NCBI RefSeq assembly: GCF_023159225.1
Contig: NC_063168.1
Location: 50,547,776 to 50,611,775 of the forward strand
Source: Perognathus longimembris pacificus
Taxonomy: Eukaryota > Chordata > Mammalia > Rodentia > Heteromyidae
Direction: 5' to 3'
Length of the DNA: 64,000 nucleotides
The position numbers and the translations under genes are program-made. A model generated the notes under the pieces. The model had not been told where the DNA came from and did no database searches. It saw only the letters and a list, made by a program, of their open reading frames with translations. Each line of letters starts with the position of its first letter. Position 1 is the first letter of the stretch. Positions 22,870 to 34,656 of this stretch are shown here, piece after piece.

Positions 22870-23340
22870 TTTATAATCTTTAAGTAGTTTTACAAAGGAG
22901 TTATCATTTTAGAAAGCTATATATAAAAACATACAATGCATCTTGGTGTCACCCCTTTTAACATTCTTAGCTGTCCTCCCTAAACCTGCCCTTTCTCTCC
23001 CTTTGCTTAATTTTGTAAGATATGCACTGAAATCTTGATTACATTTGTCCCACTTCTCCCCTTTATTCCTCTGCTCCTCTCCCCAGGACTCTACCCCTGC
23101 TTTCAAGCACCTGTTACCCAGTGTTCATTTTGTTGAACTTTACCAGGGTCCCTCTTTATTAAGCTGTTTCTCCTAGTTATCCCAGGCCTAGCTACAGATG
23201 TTCATGTTGATACTCCCAGCTGTTGCTTCAATCCTCTGGTCTGCTTCCTCTTGCACACTACTGAACTTGTCCCATTATTACCCCTACCCTTCCCGTTTTT
23301 CTGGCATAAGGAATAAATAATGGCTAACCTAGCTAAGTGG
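22870..23340 (-). repeat. old L1 3' UTR-type repeat, shared with two other loci
   Basis: ATCTTTAAGTAGTTTTACAA also occurs, slightly changed, at about 54472, and GCTTAATTTTGTAAGATATG at about 50186. The family looks like diverged LINE 3' flank. Its name and orientation are uncertain. Confidence 0.45.
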
Positions 23341-23412
23341 AATAGATTCTCTTAGAAAACAGGTTAGTATCCCTCTCCATGGGTAGAAGCCAATACTTTC
23401 ACTTTCCTGTCT

Positions 23413-23481
23413 TCCTGGAGATGGATTTGAGGGAAATGCATGCCAGGTAAATGTTCTACCACTGAGCTACACTCCTATCTC
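23413..23481 (-). repeat. ID/tRNA-like SINE monomer, old
   Basis: The reverse complement contains GGAGTGTAGCTCAGTGGTAG, a typical tRNA-SINE box A, followed by ACATTTACCTGGCATGC. No tail visible. Confidence 0.7.
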
Positions 23482-24929
23482 CAATGCTAATATGTAAATG
23501 TTTTAAAGGAAAAAATAAATTTCATACATGAACGATTATTAATCATGTAACTATGAATGTAACATGATTATATTTATTGTTATGCCATAAATGTATTTTT
23601 AAGTATTTTTACCCCAATATAAAGAAATTTAGCAGGTAAAATACTTTAAAACTGAGTTCTCCATGACATCAAATAATACCAGAAAAAATCCTAATTTTAT
23701 CAGTTTTTTTAAACTAAAATATTTCTCTAAGAATGTAGTAAGCTAACTACATGGTGGTAAAGGATCTGCCATCAAATACGTACCTTGCCAGAAAATAGAT
23801 CACAAGCAACCATTTGACAGGCTTGTATTGTCTGTTCTTTGTTAGAATCCCTGGCCTTACTAGCATCCAGTTTTGTTATCCATGAATTAAGATGACAGAA
23901 TGATTATGAAAAAGTTCTATTATTTTATTAATCTATCATGTAAGGAGTATGAGAAGTTCCCAAATGAGTTTTGGAAGGAAAATGTTGCTGAAGAATTGGG
24001 ATTCAAGCTTTGATTTTGGCCATGACTTCTCTCAGCACTTTACTCAAGTTTACTCAATAAACAGTCATAGCTCTGCACTGGGTGAAAGGAAAACTCTGTG
24101 TATGGGTTAATTTTCATTTAAAACTTAATGGAACCTTTTACTTATAGCAGTTTTGGATTGGTGCCATAGACACCTAATTTGCAGGCATTCAGCCCCAGTT
24201 GCAAAGGGTAAAAATATGCTCATTCAACCCTTTGCCGTTCTTTCCATTTTCTTAGCCAGACCTTGAGGCTTCAGGATGTAAAATTCAGATGTACTTTCAA
24301 GTGAAAGGTTAGTTGTTACTAATGAATCTTATATTTTCTTAATTGGGAAAGGCATGGAAATTTTAGGTGAATTATTTAAATATTTGGGATAATTCCTAGA
24401 AAGTATCTTTGGAAAAATATTTTTTAAACTAATGAAAAATCATAACTATTCTGTATAATGAATAAATTAAGCACAAATGGAATCCAGCAGGAAGGTAGAA
24501 TGTAAGATGACTTTATGTTTGAGATTTTAAAAGAAACTTTTTTATACCAGCTCTGTAGAATTATTATTCTATATTGTAGAATAATTATTTCATTATGGCT
24601 TTTATAGTTTAAATATATTCAATAATTTTACTGTTATGAAGTTATTATTATAAGTAAATCCTTTGACTAAATTGTATTACTGGTATAATTTTAGAAAAAA
24701 ATCCTTCCAAATATCTAACTTAAAAACTCCAATACAGTTTTTTTCAAAGCACATTATCAAAATATATGACTATTTGTGCTTTAGATCTCTTACATCTATC
24801 CTTACCTCAGAGATTTAGCTGAGAGATGTTTTTTTAAAAATTCTTAGTTTTCTTATATTGTTGTTCCTTTATATTAGGTTTCTTAAAACAGGTTCATGTT
24901 TTAAGCTATGTTTTTGAATGTCAGAAAAG
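23482..24929. other. AT-rich intergenic DNA
   Basis: Contains a small inverted repeat ATTATTCTA/TAGAATAAT at 24563-24585. Nothing else recognised. Confidence 0.45.
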
Positions 24930-25470
24930 TTACAAAACTTGTTCAAAGCATTCCCATGCATCTTTTCAAGCTTCCTTTATTACTAACACCTTACACTGGT
25001 ATGTCATCTTTGTCAATTAATAAACTGAAGCTAAATATATAGTTTCTAAATGATTTCCATGTTTTGGGAAGATTTCCTTAGATTCTACTTAACTTCATTT
25101 TTCCTGCTCCAGTATCACACTTAATATATCACACTGTACTTAGTCTTCAGGGACCCTTTACCTCTTTTTGATTCTGATTGTTTTTCTGACTTCCCTTTCT
25201 TTTGAGCTTGATGTTTTCAGGACTACTAGGTCAATTATTTTGTAGAACTCTCATATGAGGATTACTTGACTTTTTCTCTTTGTTAACCTGAGGTTATGTG
25301 TTTTTAAGGGGCAGACACAGAAATAAAGTGTTGTAATTAATTCATATCAAGGGTATGTATGATAAATATGATCTATTACTGCTGATATTAACTTTGACCA
25401 CCAAGGTAAGATAGTTTTGTCAACCTCCTTTTTGTTACATTATTATCCTTCTCTCTTTCCATACTGCAGT
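24930..25470 (-). repeat. ancient L1 3' UTR fragment
   Basis: TTCCCATGCATCTTTTCAAG, TGTACTTAGTCTTCAGGGAC, GGTCAATTATTTTGTAGAA and GATCTATTACTGCTGATATT follow, in order and reverse complement, an old pan-mammalian L1M-type 3' UTR. Heavily mutated. Confidence 0.65.
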
Positions 25471-27581
25471 GACTTTTTACAGCTCAGAAAAATTGAACAG
25501 GGAGCTAGTACCTTTTAAACAAGTAATATAGAGATAATCAAGGATGTAATAGGATATACAGTATTATATAAACCTTCACAATTTAGGAATGAATTTATAT
25601 ATAATCTAGTTACCAGCCTCTCATGGCAGAAATAATTGGGTAGGGTTTAGTTGAAAAAGCATCATAAAGATGAAAAATCTAGGAAGGATGAGGTAGAATG
25701 ATCCTTTTAGGAAAATTCATTGAATGTCCACTGGTTGGCTATTCACTATACAGATTATCCCATTGCTTTTTGTTCTTATGGAATCTCTCTTTCAACTGTG
25801 CTTTGAATATCTTGGATTCCCCCCAAAATGAATGTTGCAGATTAGGTCTCCCTCTTCCTCTTTTTCTCTTTCTCTGTCTTTTTCTTTTCTCTCTCTGTTC
25901 CTTTCACACATATGTGCTTTCTAAACTTTACCAATTTTGGCAAAATCCAATCTTTTCCTTTGCTGTCATGTTCTATAAAATCATCTTGGAGTAATTCTTT
26001 AGTTCTGCCTACCCAGTATTTCAATCACCATCTCCTTCATAATATCATTCATTTGTATCTTTATTCACTTTGTCTTTCAAACCATAGTTCAAGCTTATTT
26101 TTATTTCCTTACTCTTCTGTAAATACTAAGTTGTTTTCATTCTATAATTATATTTTTCCACTATTGTTTTTAAATACCAACCTTATTGCCTCATTTCCAT
26201 GCTCCCCCAAACTTAGTAACTACCTTAATCTTTAGTACAACGTGTGCTTGTCTTCTAGAATCAGTGAAAAGACACACTTCCCACTATTGCATGCAAATGC
26301 ACAGAATTTTAGGCTAACAAATGGTCATTTGCTCTCTACCTTCCTTGGCTTGTCTTCTATGTTCCCTTTCTCAATCCAGATATTGACCATCCTTGGAAGA
26401 TCATCTCAAATTCTGTCTTTCAACTAATATGGCTTTTCACTATGTCTTGGATTCAGAGAACACTGAGTCAGTAGACCCTGGAGTAAAAAGGAGCTACCTA
26501 AATCATTTGGTGTTGTCTTTCCAATAAGCCAAATGTTCTGGTTTGCTTTTCATCTGTATTCCCTCGAGCCTGCAGAACAGTGATGGGATGTAATAGATTG
26601 CACAATAATATTTCATGTTGATTGATTATGAAGTTTCTCTTTAGGGAAGCAGTCATTGGGGCTTGGCTGCTTTTCCTCTTGCATATGTCTGCCAGTATTA
26701 AACATTAATTAGACCATGTATTCCAATTTTCAAATATAAGACTTTCTGGGGGAAAAAAGAATAAATCTTCCCAAACTGTTCTTCAAATTTTATCTACATT
26801 CACTGGCTATTTTCCAGACTTTAGACATTTTCTTTTCCTTTGGAAGCTATCCAAACAAAGTGGATTTAAATTTTTTTCTTTTAAAAATCATAGGCTTATA
26901 TAGCAAGTACAATTTTGTTGACAATATAGAAAACTCTTAACCAGAAAGGATGGTTGAATAAACAGAGATAACTTTTCTCAACCAAAACTGGAGGAAAATG
27001 CTATTCAGAGGATTTATATTTGTTTTCCTACAGTGGAAAATTTAAAGAATTATTTTTTCAGGTCACATTAGAAACAGTTCCAAGTAAATGCACTAACGGC
27101 CTCCCTAGTGAGTTGGAGTGGTTTCCAAATCAATCTCATCAAAAGGAAATCTTACTTAGAAACTTCAGAACAAACTCAGAAGTGTTTCTGTCTTATGCTT
27201 TCCAACAAGACAGAAACAGAACAAATTAGGAGGGAAAAGTGGCTCTCGGGAGTTGTTTCCTAAAGATGAAAACAGCCTAGGATAGCCAGCTGAAGGAAAT
27301 TATTATTTTCATCCTCAAAGTTCATTTCAGACAAACCTTTAAATGGAAGAAGAATTGCTTTAGAGTGGGTGGGGTGGTGGAGAGTGGGCACAGGAGGCTG
27401 GGAGCAGCAAATGAATTTAATCAGCAGAGGCAGGCACCCAGCCCAGCTGGCTCAGTGGGGATAAACCATTCATTCACTAACTATGAAATAGATTTGCTTC
27501 AACACAGCCGAGGAACAACACTTCCACTTGTGTTACCAAAGACTGATAGAAAATTTTAATGTCAACAGGAAGAAGAAGAAA
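25471..27581. other. intergenic DNA, nothing recognised
   Basis: Pyrimidine-rich around 25845-25905. The overlapping frames 25698-26235 are hydrophobic by composition and show no domain. Confidence 0.4.
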
Positions 27582-27591
27582 CTCTATATTT

Positions 27592-27675
27592 CCTTCCTTC
27601 CTTCCTTCCTTCCTTCCTTCCTTCCTTCCTTCCTTCCTTCCTTCCTTCCTTCCTTCCTTCCTTCTTTCTTTCTTT
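27592..27675. repeat. (CCTT)n microsatellite grown from a SINE tail
   Basis: About 18 CCTT units then TTTC units, contiguous with the tail end of the minus-strand SINE-A at 27677. Both lie between copies of CTCTATATTTC (27582-27592 and 27874-27884). Confidence 0.95.
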
Positions 27676-27676
27676 T

Positions 27677-27873
27677 GTGCAAGTCCTGGGGCTTGAACTG
27701 AGGGCCTGAGCACTGTCCCTGCCTTCTTTGTGCTCAAAGGCTACCACTCTACCACTTGAGCCACAGCACCACTTTTGGTTTTTCTCTCTATATATGGTGT
27801 CCTCTGAGGAATTGAACCCAGGGTGTCATGTATGTGAGGCAAGCACTCTAACCACTAGGCCACATTCCCAGCC
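27677..27873 (-). repeat. SINE-A with target duplication
   Basis: Both tRNA-like units are recognisable (TACCACTTGAGCCACAGC, ACCACTAGGCCACATTCCC). The 11-bp CTCTATATTTC duplication also encloses the (CCTT)n tail. Confidence 0.93.
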
Positions 27874-27884
27874 CTCTATATTTC

Positions 27885-29559
27885 TTTTAATCACTAAGTT
27901 CCCAATGCAGATGTTGTTACATGATCACACTGACATCTGTTTTGTTTTCTTAAAAGCATTTTTGCTGAAAAATTCTAAGTAATCTTCATTTCTTCTTATT
28001 CAGTATCTTATAAAGACCACTAAATCAATTAATTAGCCATGTTTCTGGATTTTACCAAAACAAAATTTAAACATGATAAAGTTAGGGAAAGTATAGCTAC
28101 AATTAAAACTGTCTTCTTGTCTTTGTTTGCTGTCTCCAAAAACTAAATAGCGTTAATTGTTAATTGTTATTATGCATCAAAAGCCTTTCATATGTGTTAT
28201 ATCAATTGATATCATCTAACCTTTACAAAATTTTAAATTCTTACTTATCCATGAGTTACAATTCCAAGAGCAGTGGGCTGACCAGTTGAAGAAATAAAGT
28301 AGCATTTTCTATTTCTGAAGAACTGGGGAATATTTTCTTTCCTTCTAATTTCCCAATAATTTGCAGAGTCTGATGTCTGGGACAAGCAGAAAATATCATT
28401 CAAGGATAAAGTAAATGTTTCTAAAAATTTCTGCCTTGCATACAATAACACTTCTAGAACTAATAAGTGTTGAGACATCTTAACAATACAGATTTACTAA
28501 TGCAATAATACAACTTCATGTCTATATGTTTACATCAAACAGTAGAAATAGCACCATCCATAAGAAAGATTTAGAAACAAACTAGATAAATGATACTTTG
28601 ACAATAAAATTGAATTTTAATAAGCAGCAGTATTTCATGTGAGCAAGAGAAAGGAAACAAAACCTCCTGTGATAAAATAAAGAATAAATAGATACACATA
28701 AAAGAAATATTTAGAGATATGTTTGATGTTAACATACATACATTTATATAGAGAGAATTTAAAATAAAATGTTAATAAAAACTACAGAACTTAATGTAGA
28801 GTTTTAATGTGGTCATGCAATCCAAATACTCAATAGTATTAGATGTTGAGACTCACCTCAGTGATCTATGAATTCAGCATAGTATCGATAAGAATAATCT
28901 AGATGATATCTTTGTAAGAATTAACTTGCTAATTTTAGAAAGCATGTAAAAGAAGTTAGAATGCTTAAAACATCTGATAACGACACAAGTTGAAGGATCT
29001 GTATCACCTTATAACAAGATTTAGTATAATATTTTAATAGAGCAACTAAGTCTCTGTGTTCTTAGAATAAAAATCCATATGATGATCAAGGAAACAATGT
29101 AAGTGTCTTGAAATGGAACTACACATGAGTGGCCCTTGGTTATTTGGGGGAAAAAAGCATCAGAATGACTTAGTGAATAAAGTTGAATTTTTTCAGACAA
29201 GAATGCTGGAACAATTGGTTGATATATACAATAAAATGATCCACATCCTCTCTGTAATACAATATTCTAATGCAATACAATCTAACATAATATATGATCT
29301 AACATACACATTATAATTTATATTATATAATATCACATATAAAATTGACTCCAAATCTAAAAACACAAATATTTTATGAAAAACCCCACCTAATCTTAGG
29401 TTGTACAAATATTTTTAAGAATATGATAGAACAATCATGAAGTAAATTTAATTGGAGCCAGACTAGAAGGAAATGTTTGAATATTTTCTGTCAGGACACT
29501 GGAAGTATACCTGGGATATTTACCAAACTCCCTCCAATGCCATAGCAGGAGACCATCAT
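27885..29559. other. AT-rich intergenic DNA
   Basis: A faint MIR-like stretch at 28165-28255 (CATATGTGTTATATCAATTG) is possible. A very AT-rich patch lies at about 29270-29345. No coding signature. Confidence 0.35.
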
Positions 29560-30055
29560 CATCTATGTTTCACAGTAGAGGCTGTACAGGTGCTACATAC
29601 AACCTTGAAAATGTATTCATCACTAGTCATCATTGGATAAATGTCAGTTAACAATACAAGGTATCACTAGAACTGCAAAAGTCCCATGTCAATGACTAGA
29701 CCAAAGGCTGGAGAAGACGCTGAGCGAGATCTCCCTTATACTGATGATGGACACTTCTTTTATACTTAGCATAGGACCGAGTTATTCCCTTAATCATCAA
29801 TGGGTAATCAGATAAAGTAGTTAGAATGATATTCAGAAATAAGAAAGGAATGATCTTAGAATACATGGATGAATCTAAAATACAATTTTTCTAAGTGTCA
29901 GAGGTCAAATGAAAAAAGTGTACACTATCCTTTACTATTATAAAATCCTAAAAAAATGGCTTCACAGTGACTGAAACTGTTTCTTAGGTAGTGGAGGTAA
30001 GACAGAGGATGGCAGAGTGCAAATGTACATTATATTAATTATCTGGACAGAGATA
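29560..30055 (+). repeat. possible very old L1 ORF2 fragment
   Basis: GGTATCACTAGAACTGCAAA, GGCTGGAGAAGACGCTGAG and CTTATACTGATGATGGACAC follow L1 ORF2 order, but divergence is high. Confidence 0.4.
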
Positions 30056-30086
30056 ATAGGCTTGGATTTTTTTTTTCTATGTGTGT

Positions 30087-30408
30087 GTGCCAGTCCTGAG
30101 TCTTGAGCCCTCGGTGCTATCCCTGACCTGTTTTGCCCTAAGCCAGCACTCTATCACTTGAGCCACAGTTCCACTTCTGGCTTTTTTGAAAGTTAACTGG
30201 AGATAAGAGTCTCACAGACTTTATGCTTAGGCCCATGATCCTCAAAACTCAGCCCCCTGGGCCTGGGGATTTAGCTCAGCAGAAGAGTGCCTGCCTGATG
30301 AGCACAAGGCCCTGAGTTTGGTCCTCAGCTCTGGAAAAAACAAAAAAAACAAAAACAACTCAGCCCCTGAGTAGGTAGGATTACAGGCATGAGCCAGCAG
30401 CACCTGGC
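30087..30408 (-). repeat. SINE-B interrupted by an ID element
   Basis: Right unit, linker (GTTAACTGGAGATAAGAGTC) and the start of the left unit occupy 30087-30256. The left unit resumes at 30368 (GTAGGATTACAGGCATGAG). A genuine ID lies between. Confidence 0.92.
30259..30356 (+). repeat. ID element (BC1/tRNA-Ala type)
   Basis: GGGCCTGGGGATTTAGCTCA, GCCTGCCTGATGAGCACAAG and TGAGTTTGGTCCTCAGCTCT plus an A-rich tail form the standard rodent ID. AACTCAGCCCC at 30246-30256 and 30357-30367 is its target duplication. Confidence 0.93.
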
Positions 30409-31195
30409 AAGAATTGATAGTTTTATGGGTTTATACCTATTTCAAACCTCCAATTCCTAATGTTATTGAAATACAATTGCCATACAATTACCATTTAAAT
30501 GAGCAAAGTTTATAATACCTAAAAGCCATTTCAATTCAGTTAGAAATTTGAAACTCTTGTATTACATTTTAATGTATGATATTGGAAAATGTAAAACTTG
30601 AGTAAATGAAAAAAATACCAATAGATATTCCTCTCTATTATTTGAATATACACTGGTATATTTGCCCACTCTTACTTGTTATAGGTTTATATTATTTTTC
30701 TGTTTTTCCACAAGAGTAAATACTGTGCCTTTACATCCATGAATATTTATTTAGGATAGACTCCTAGCCCTGGAATATCTCAGTTAAAAATACACTTTTC
30801 CCACACCTCTTTGATATGTATTTTTGAAAGATTTTATCATACATATTACCATTTCCCCTGTGAGAAGATAAATATCTAGATAGAAGCCACAGTTACAAGG
30901 CTACTTACCAGAGCTTCAGTATGTGTCAAGACTGATTATTTAAAAGCATTTTGTTTTTATTAGCTGATGTCAGAGAAAATAAAATTTAGCTATGTGTATG
31001 ACTAATAACACCATTGAAAATGTTGCCTTAATTGAAGGTCAATTGGTTGACCATCAGTTTTATGTGTTTCTTCTTCAGATATTTGCAAGTGTCTAAAAGT
31101 GTTTCTTTCTACATAATCTGGAAGAATGCCATGAAACTAAATTTAAACAAGGTTATAACCATCAAGAAAGAGGACTGTTGGGGAGGAGGAGATTT
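30409..31195. other. intergenic DNA, nothing recognised
   Basis: AT-rich, no repeat or open frame of note. Confidence 0.45.
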
Positions 31196-31197
31196 TT

Positions 31198-31305
31198 TAA
31201 AAAAAATTATTTATTTATTGTCAAAGTGATTTAAAGAGGTGTTAGAGTTTCATATGGAAGACAGTGAGTACATTTCTTATGAAACTTGTTACCGGGAGGA
31301 AGGGA
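31198..31305 (-). repeat. short L1 3' end
   Basis: TTATTGTCAAAGTGATTTAA and GACAGTGAGTACATTTCTTA are the reverse complement of the L1 terminal 3' UTR, preceded by the tail (T/A run). Confidence 0.8.
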
Positions 31306-31330
31306 TTTTATGTTGTTAATAATAACTCCT

Positions 31331-31450
31331 GCCAGGTACTGGTGGATTATGCCTGTAATCATTGTTACTCAGGAGGCTGATATATGAAGACTGAGGTTCA
31401 AACCCAGCCTGGGTAGAAATATTTGCTAGACTTAATCTCTATAACCACAC
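31331..31450 (+). repeat. B1-like left unit of SINE-B
   Basis: GCCAGGTACTGGTGGATTAT, GCCTGTAATCATTGTTACTC and TTCAAACCCAGCCTGGGTAG are the 7SL-type unit, including a pol III box B-like GAGGTTCAAACCC. The right tRNA-like unit is absent. Confidence 0.8.
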
Positions 31451-32530
31451 CAAGGCAAGGCTAATCATGATGCCTTATACTAATAATATGACTTGTGGAA
31501 TTTAAACCCCACTGTAGAAAACTTCCTGGAGGACAATGGAGGAGCAGCAGAGCCCTAGCTCAGCTCCCTCTAACATCGCCCCAGGATTTCACTAACAGGG
31601 GAAGAGGGTCAGAGCAGATCCACCCCCTGCGAACTGAAAGCAAGTCAAACCAGCCAAGCAGCAAAATAGACTGCAGACCACCACAAGGAAACCAGAGACT
31701 GTAGAAAGACTACCCAAACAAGGAAGACTACATTTTGTTTCTCAAACATTTTTTAAGCTTTCTTTTTTCTTTTTCTTTTTCTTTTAATATTTTCATTTCT
31801 GAAATGTTGTTGGTTTTTTTTGTTTTCCATTTTTACCTGTTTGTTCTATCAAGATTTTTGTTGTTGTTTGTTTTTCTGTTGTTTTTTTCTTTTTATTTTT
31901 TAAAATATTTTTTCTCTGTTTTGTGCATCTGACTCCCAGTATTTTCTCTTTATTTTTCTTTTTGCATTCTCTTTCTTTAAAAATTACTTTCCTATGAATA
32001 ACATCTCCACTCTTTACTGCTAACTCTCCATTGTCTATCATTTTAACCGTGTTCTTTCTACTGATTCTACTCTACTCCACATTTCCACATCACTAAAACT
32101 AAACCAAAATCATCACCACACCCCCCCATACATTTTATTCTATTCTCTTTGCTACCTCTAACGTACCCTCCTGACTTACTTCCAGATTCCATTGACTCCT
32201 GGTTATTGGATAGAGGGTATCCCTGCTTAATATGAGTGCATCAAAGGGGTTCATAGAGAAAGCCAGTCCAAAAAGAACTTAATATAAGAACAAGAATTTC
32301 TCATAGGGTTGTAACAGTAAATAAGTAACTACTGAATACAGGGCTCAGGATTGGTTGTTATATTGAAATTGTATTCTTTAGGAACACCAAGTCTAATTTT
32401 ATATACAGGTATACAAAGTATCTGAAAATAATTGTGAACTTCTAAGACTTACACAACAGTGCTTGGTAAAGTCTGCTTTGGGTCTTACATGATGCTCACA
32501 GGTACTTGTAGATTGGCATTCCCAATCCAA
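31451..32530 (+). repeat. candidate L1 5' UTR
   Basis: About 1.1 kb immediately upstream of L1 ORF1 on the same strand. It has a GC-balanced start (31495-31730) and then a long T/pyrimidine-rich section. The assignment rests on position; its 5' limit and promoter are not defined. The SINE unit just upstream may mark the insertion border. Confidence 0.55.
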
Positions 32531-33812
32531 ATGGTCAGAAGAAAAACAAGAAAGATGGCAAACAATGGAGTCTTATCTCCCACTCAAAACAAGCAGGAAG
32601 CAGAGCAGTCAATCAAAGACATAGAAGAGAACCCTCAAAATGCTCTACAAAGTCTACTGATAAAAATGATAAATGAAAAGTTTGAATCAATACAGCAATC
32701 CTTCCATAAAGTAATAGATGATTTCATGGCCTCGACAAATAGAAAGATAAATAAAATTCAAGAGTCAAATGAAAAGATAGCTACCCAGGTAAAAAAATTT
32801 GAGACACAGCACTCAAAACCAAATTAATGAAGTAAAGAAGTCCATGCAAGGCCTAAGAGATGACATGGAAATCATCAGGAAAGACCAGTCAGAAGGAAAA
32901 GAGATTCGAAATCAGGTAGCTAGCCTACAGTCCCAACTAACTGAAGCAGAGGATCAAATCTCAGGAGCTGAAGATTCCCTAAAATCTATGGAGAAAGATA
33001 AAAAAGCAATACAAAACCAATCCAATGGACAAAACAGATCACTCCAGGATCTCCAAGACACAATCAGGAAGCCCAATTTAAGGATAATAGGTATTGAGGA
33101 AAACCTGGAGAAAGAAGTTAATGGAATAGGCAACCTATTTCACAGAATATTAGCCAAGAACTTCCCAAATATCCAGAAGGATAGGCCTATACTGATACAA
33201 GAAGCATTTAGAAACCCAAAATGGGGCTGGGGATATAGCCTAGTGGCAAGAGTACCTGCCTCGGATACACGAGGCCCTAGGTTCGATTCCCCAGCACCAC
33301 ATATACAGAAAAAACGGCCAGAAGCGGCGCTGTGGCTCAAGTGGCAGAGTGCTAGCCTTGAGCGGGAAGAAGCCAGGGACAGTGCTCAGGCCCTGAGTCC
33401 AAGGCCCAGGACTGGCCAAAAAAAAAAAAAAAAAAGAAACCCAAAATGACTAGATCAGAACAGGACATCCCACCGACACATTGTGATCAAAACAGAATCA
33501 ATAGAGTCCAAGGAAAGAATACTTAAAGCTGATAGGGAGAAGAAAACAATCACATATAAAGGAAAATCCATCAGAATTACACCAGACTTCTCAACAGAAA
33601 CCATGAAAGCAAGGAGAGCCTGGAATGTGGTATGCCAAACCCTAAATAAAAATAACTACCAACCAAGAATACTTTAACCAGCTAAACTCTCATTCATAGC
33701 CAGAGGTCAAAAAAAAGTCTTCCACAGTAAGGAAAAACTGAAACAATATATCTCCACCAAACCAGATTTACAGAAAATCCTCAAAGATGTACTATACAGG
33801 GAAAATAATTAA
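32531..33812 (+). pseudogene. L1 ORF1 (RNA-binding chaperone), broken
   Basis: ORF1p is the L1 RNA-binding trimer that packages L1 RNA. The start is taken at ATG 32531 (MVRRKTRKM), after the pyrimidine-rich leader. An N-terminal basic segment is followed by a long heptad-rich coiled coil (IKMINEKFESIQQSF onward). A frameshift occurs near 32810, after which the coiled coil continues (QLTEAEDQISGAEDSLKSM). The RRM-like core begins with PNLRIIGIEENLEKE. A SINE-A at 33224-33434 splits the core, and the C-terminal domain resumes with KERILKADREKKTITYKGK. One in-frame stop lies near 33675 and the terminal stop is at 33810-33812. ORF2 begins 94 bp later, the normal L1 layout. Frameshift, stop and SINE make it non-functional. 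Confidence 0.92.
33224..33434 (+). repeat. SINE-A inserted in L1 ORF1
   Basis: Complete sense copy, with head GGGCTGGGGATATAGCC, box B GGTTCGATTCC, second unit TGTGGCTCAAGTGGCAGAG and an A18 tail. Perfect 14-bp duplication AGAAACCCAAAATG at 33210-33223 and 33435-33448. A clean tail and duplication indicate a young insertion. Confidence 0.97.
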
Positions 33813-33906
33813 GATCCCAATGCAGACAGAGAAATGAACCCTAAATAGTAAACCAGAATATCAGATCAAGAAATGGGAAGACAGAGCCTTTAACAAGATA
33901 GGGATA

Positions 33907-34656
33907 ATGAAAGGAACAAATGATCAGCTCTCAATCCTAACTCTCAACGTTAATGGATTTAATTCACCAATCAAATGACATAGGCTCGTAAGTTGGATCA
34001 AAAATCAAGATCCATCTTTCTGGTGCCTACAAGAGACACATCTATCCATCAAAAGTAAACATCTTCTAAAAGTGAAAGGCTGGAATCAAATCTGTCAAGC
34101 AAATGGCCCCCATAAGCAGTCCTAGTTGCAATCCTAGTATCAGACAAAATTGACTTCAAATTAAAAAAGGTAAGAAGAGACAAAGAAGGTTACTACATAC
34201 TAGTAAAGGGATCTCTCCTACAGGAGGATATAACCATCCTAAATATCTACACACCACATACAGGAGTACCCAACTTCATCAAATACTACTGACCTAAAAA
34301 CATTGATAGTTGGGGACTTTAACACTCCACTGTCACCTGTGTACAGATCAACATGCCAAAAACTGAACAAAGAAAGCACAGAACTAAACAATTGCATAGA
34401 CCAACTAGATTTAATTATCATCTACAGAATATTCCACCCAGCAACAACAGAATACACATTCTTGTCCGCAGCACATGGAACATACTCCAAAATAGATCAC
34501 ATCTTAGGGCACAAAGAAAATTTGTACAAATTCAGAAGTATCAAAATCATTCCCTGAATTCTCTCAGACCACAATGGAATAAAATTAGAGCTCAACTCAA
34601 ACAGCCACCACAGAAAATCCTACAATTCATGGAGACTAAACAGCGCATTGCTGAAA
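33907..34656 (+). pseudogene. L1 ORF2 endonuclease domain, broken and cut off
   Basis: The N-terminal domain of L1 ORF2 is an APE-type endonuclease that nicks target DNA for reverse transcription. Start at ATG 33907 (MKGTNDQLSILTLNVNGF). The expected blocks appear in order: LTLNVNGF, the metal-binding QETHL near 34035, GDFNTPLS near 34312, SKIDHILG near 34492 and the SDHNG block with its conserved histidine near 34565. Stops and frame changes interrupt it (after NSPIK, near 34125 and near 34555). The sequence ends abruptly at 34656 against the retroviral LTR. No reverse-transcriptase domain follows; L1 resumes only at 41464 with a C-terminal portion of ORF2. Confidence 0.92.

Noticed and set aside
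30259..30356. A functional tRNA gene
   Set aside because: tRNA-like boxes are present, but the ID start, A-rich tail and target duplication show it is a retroposed SINE.
31735..31932. Phe-rich 65-codon frame as a membrane peptide
   Set aside because: It is a translation of the T-rich part of the candidate L1 5' UTR.
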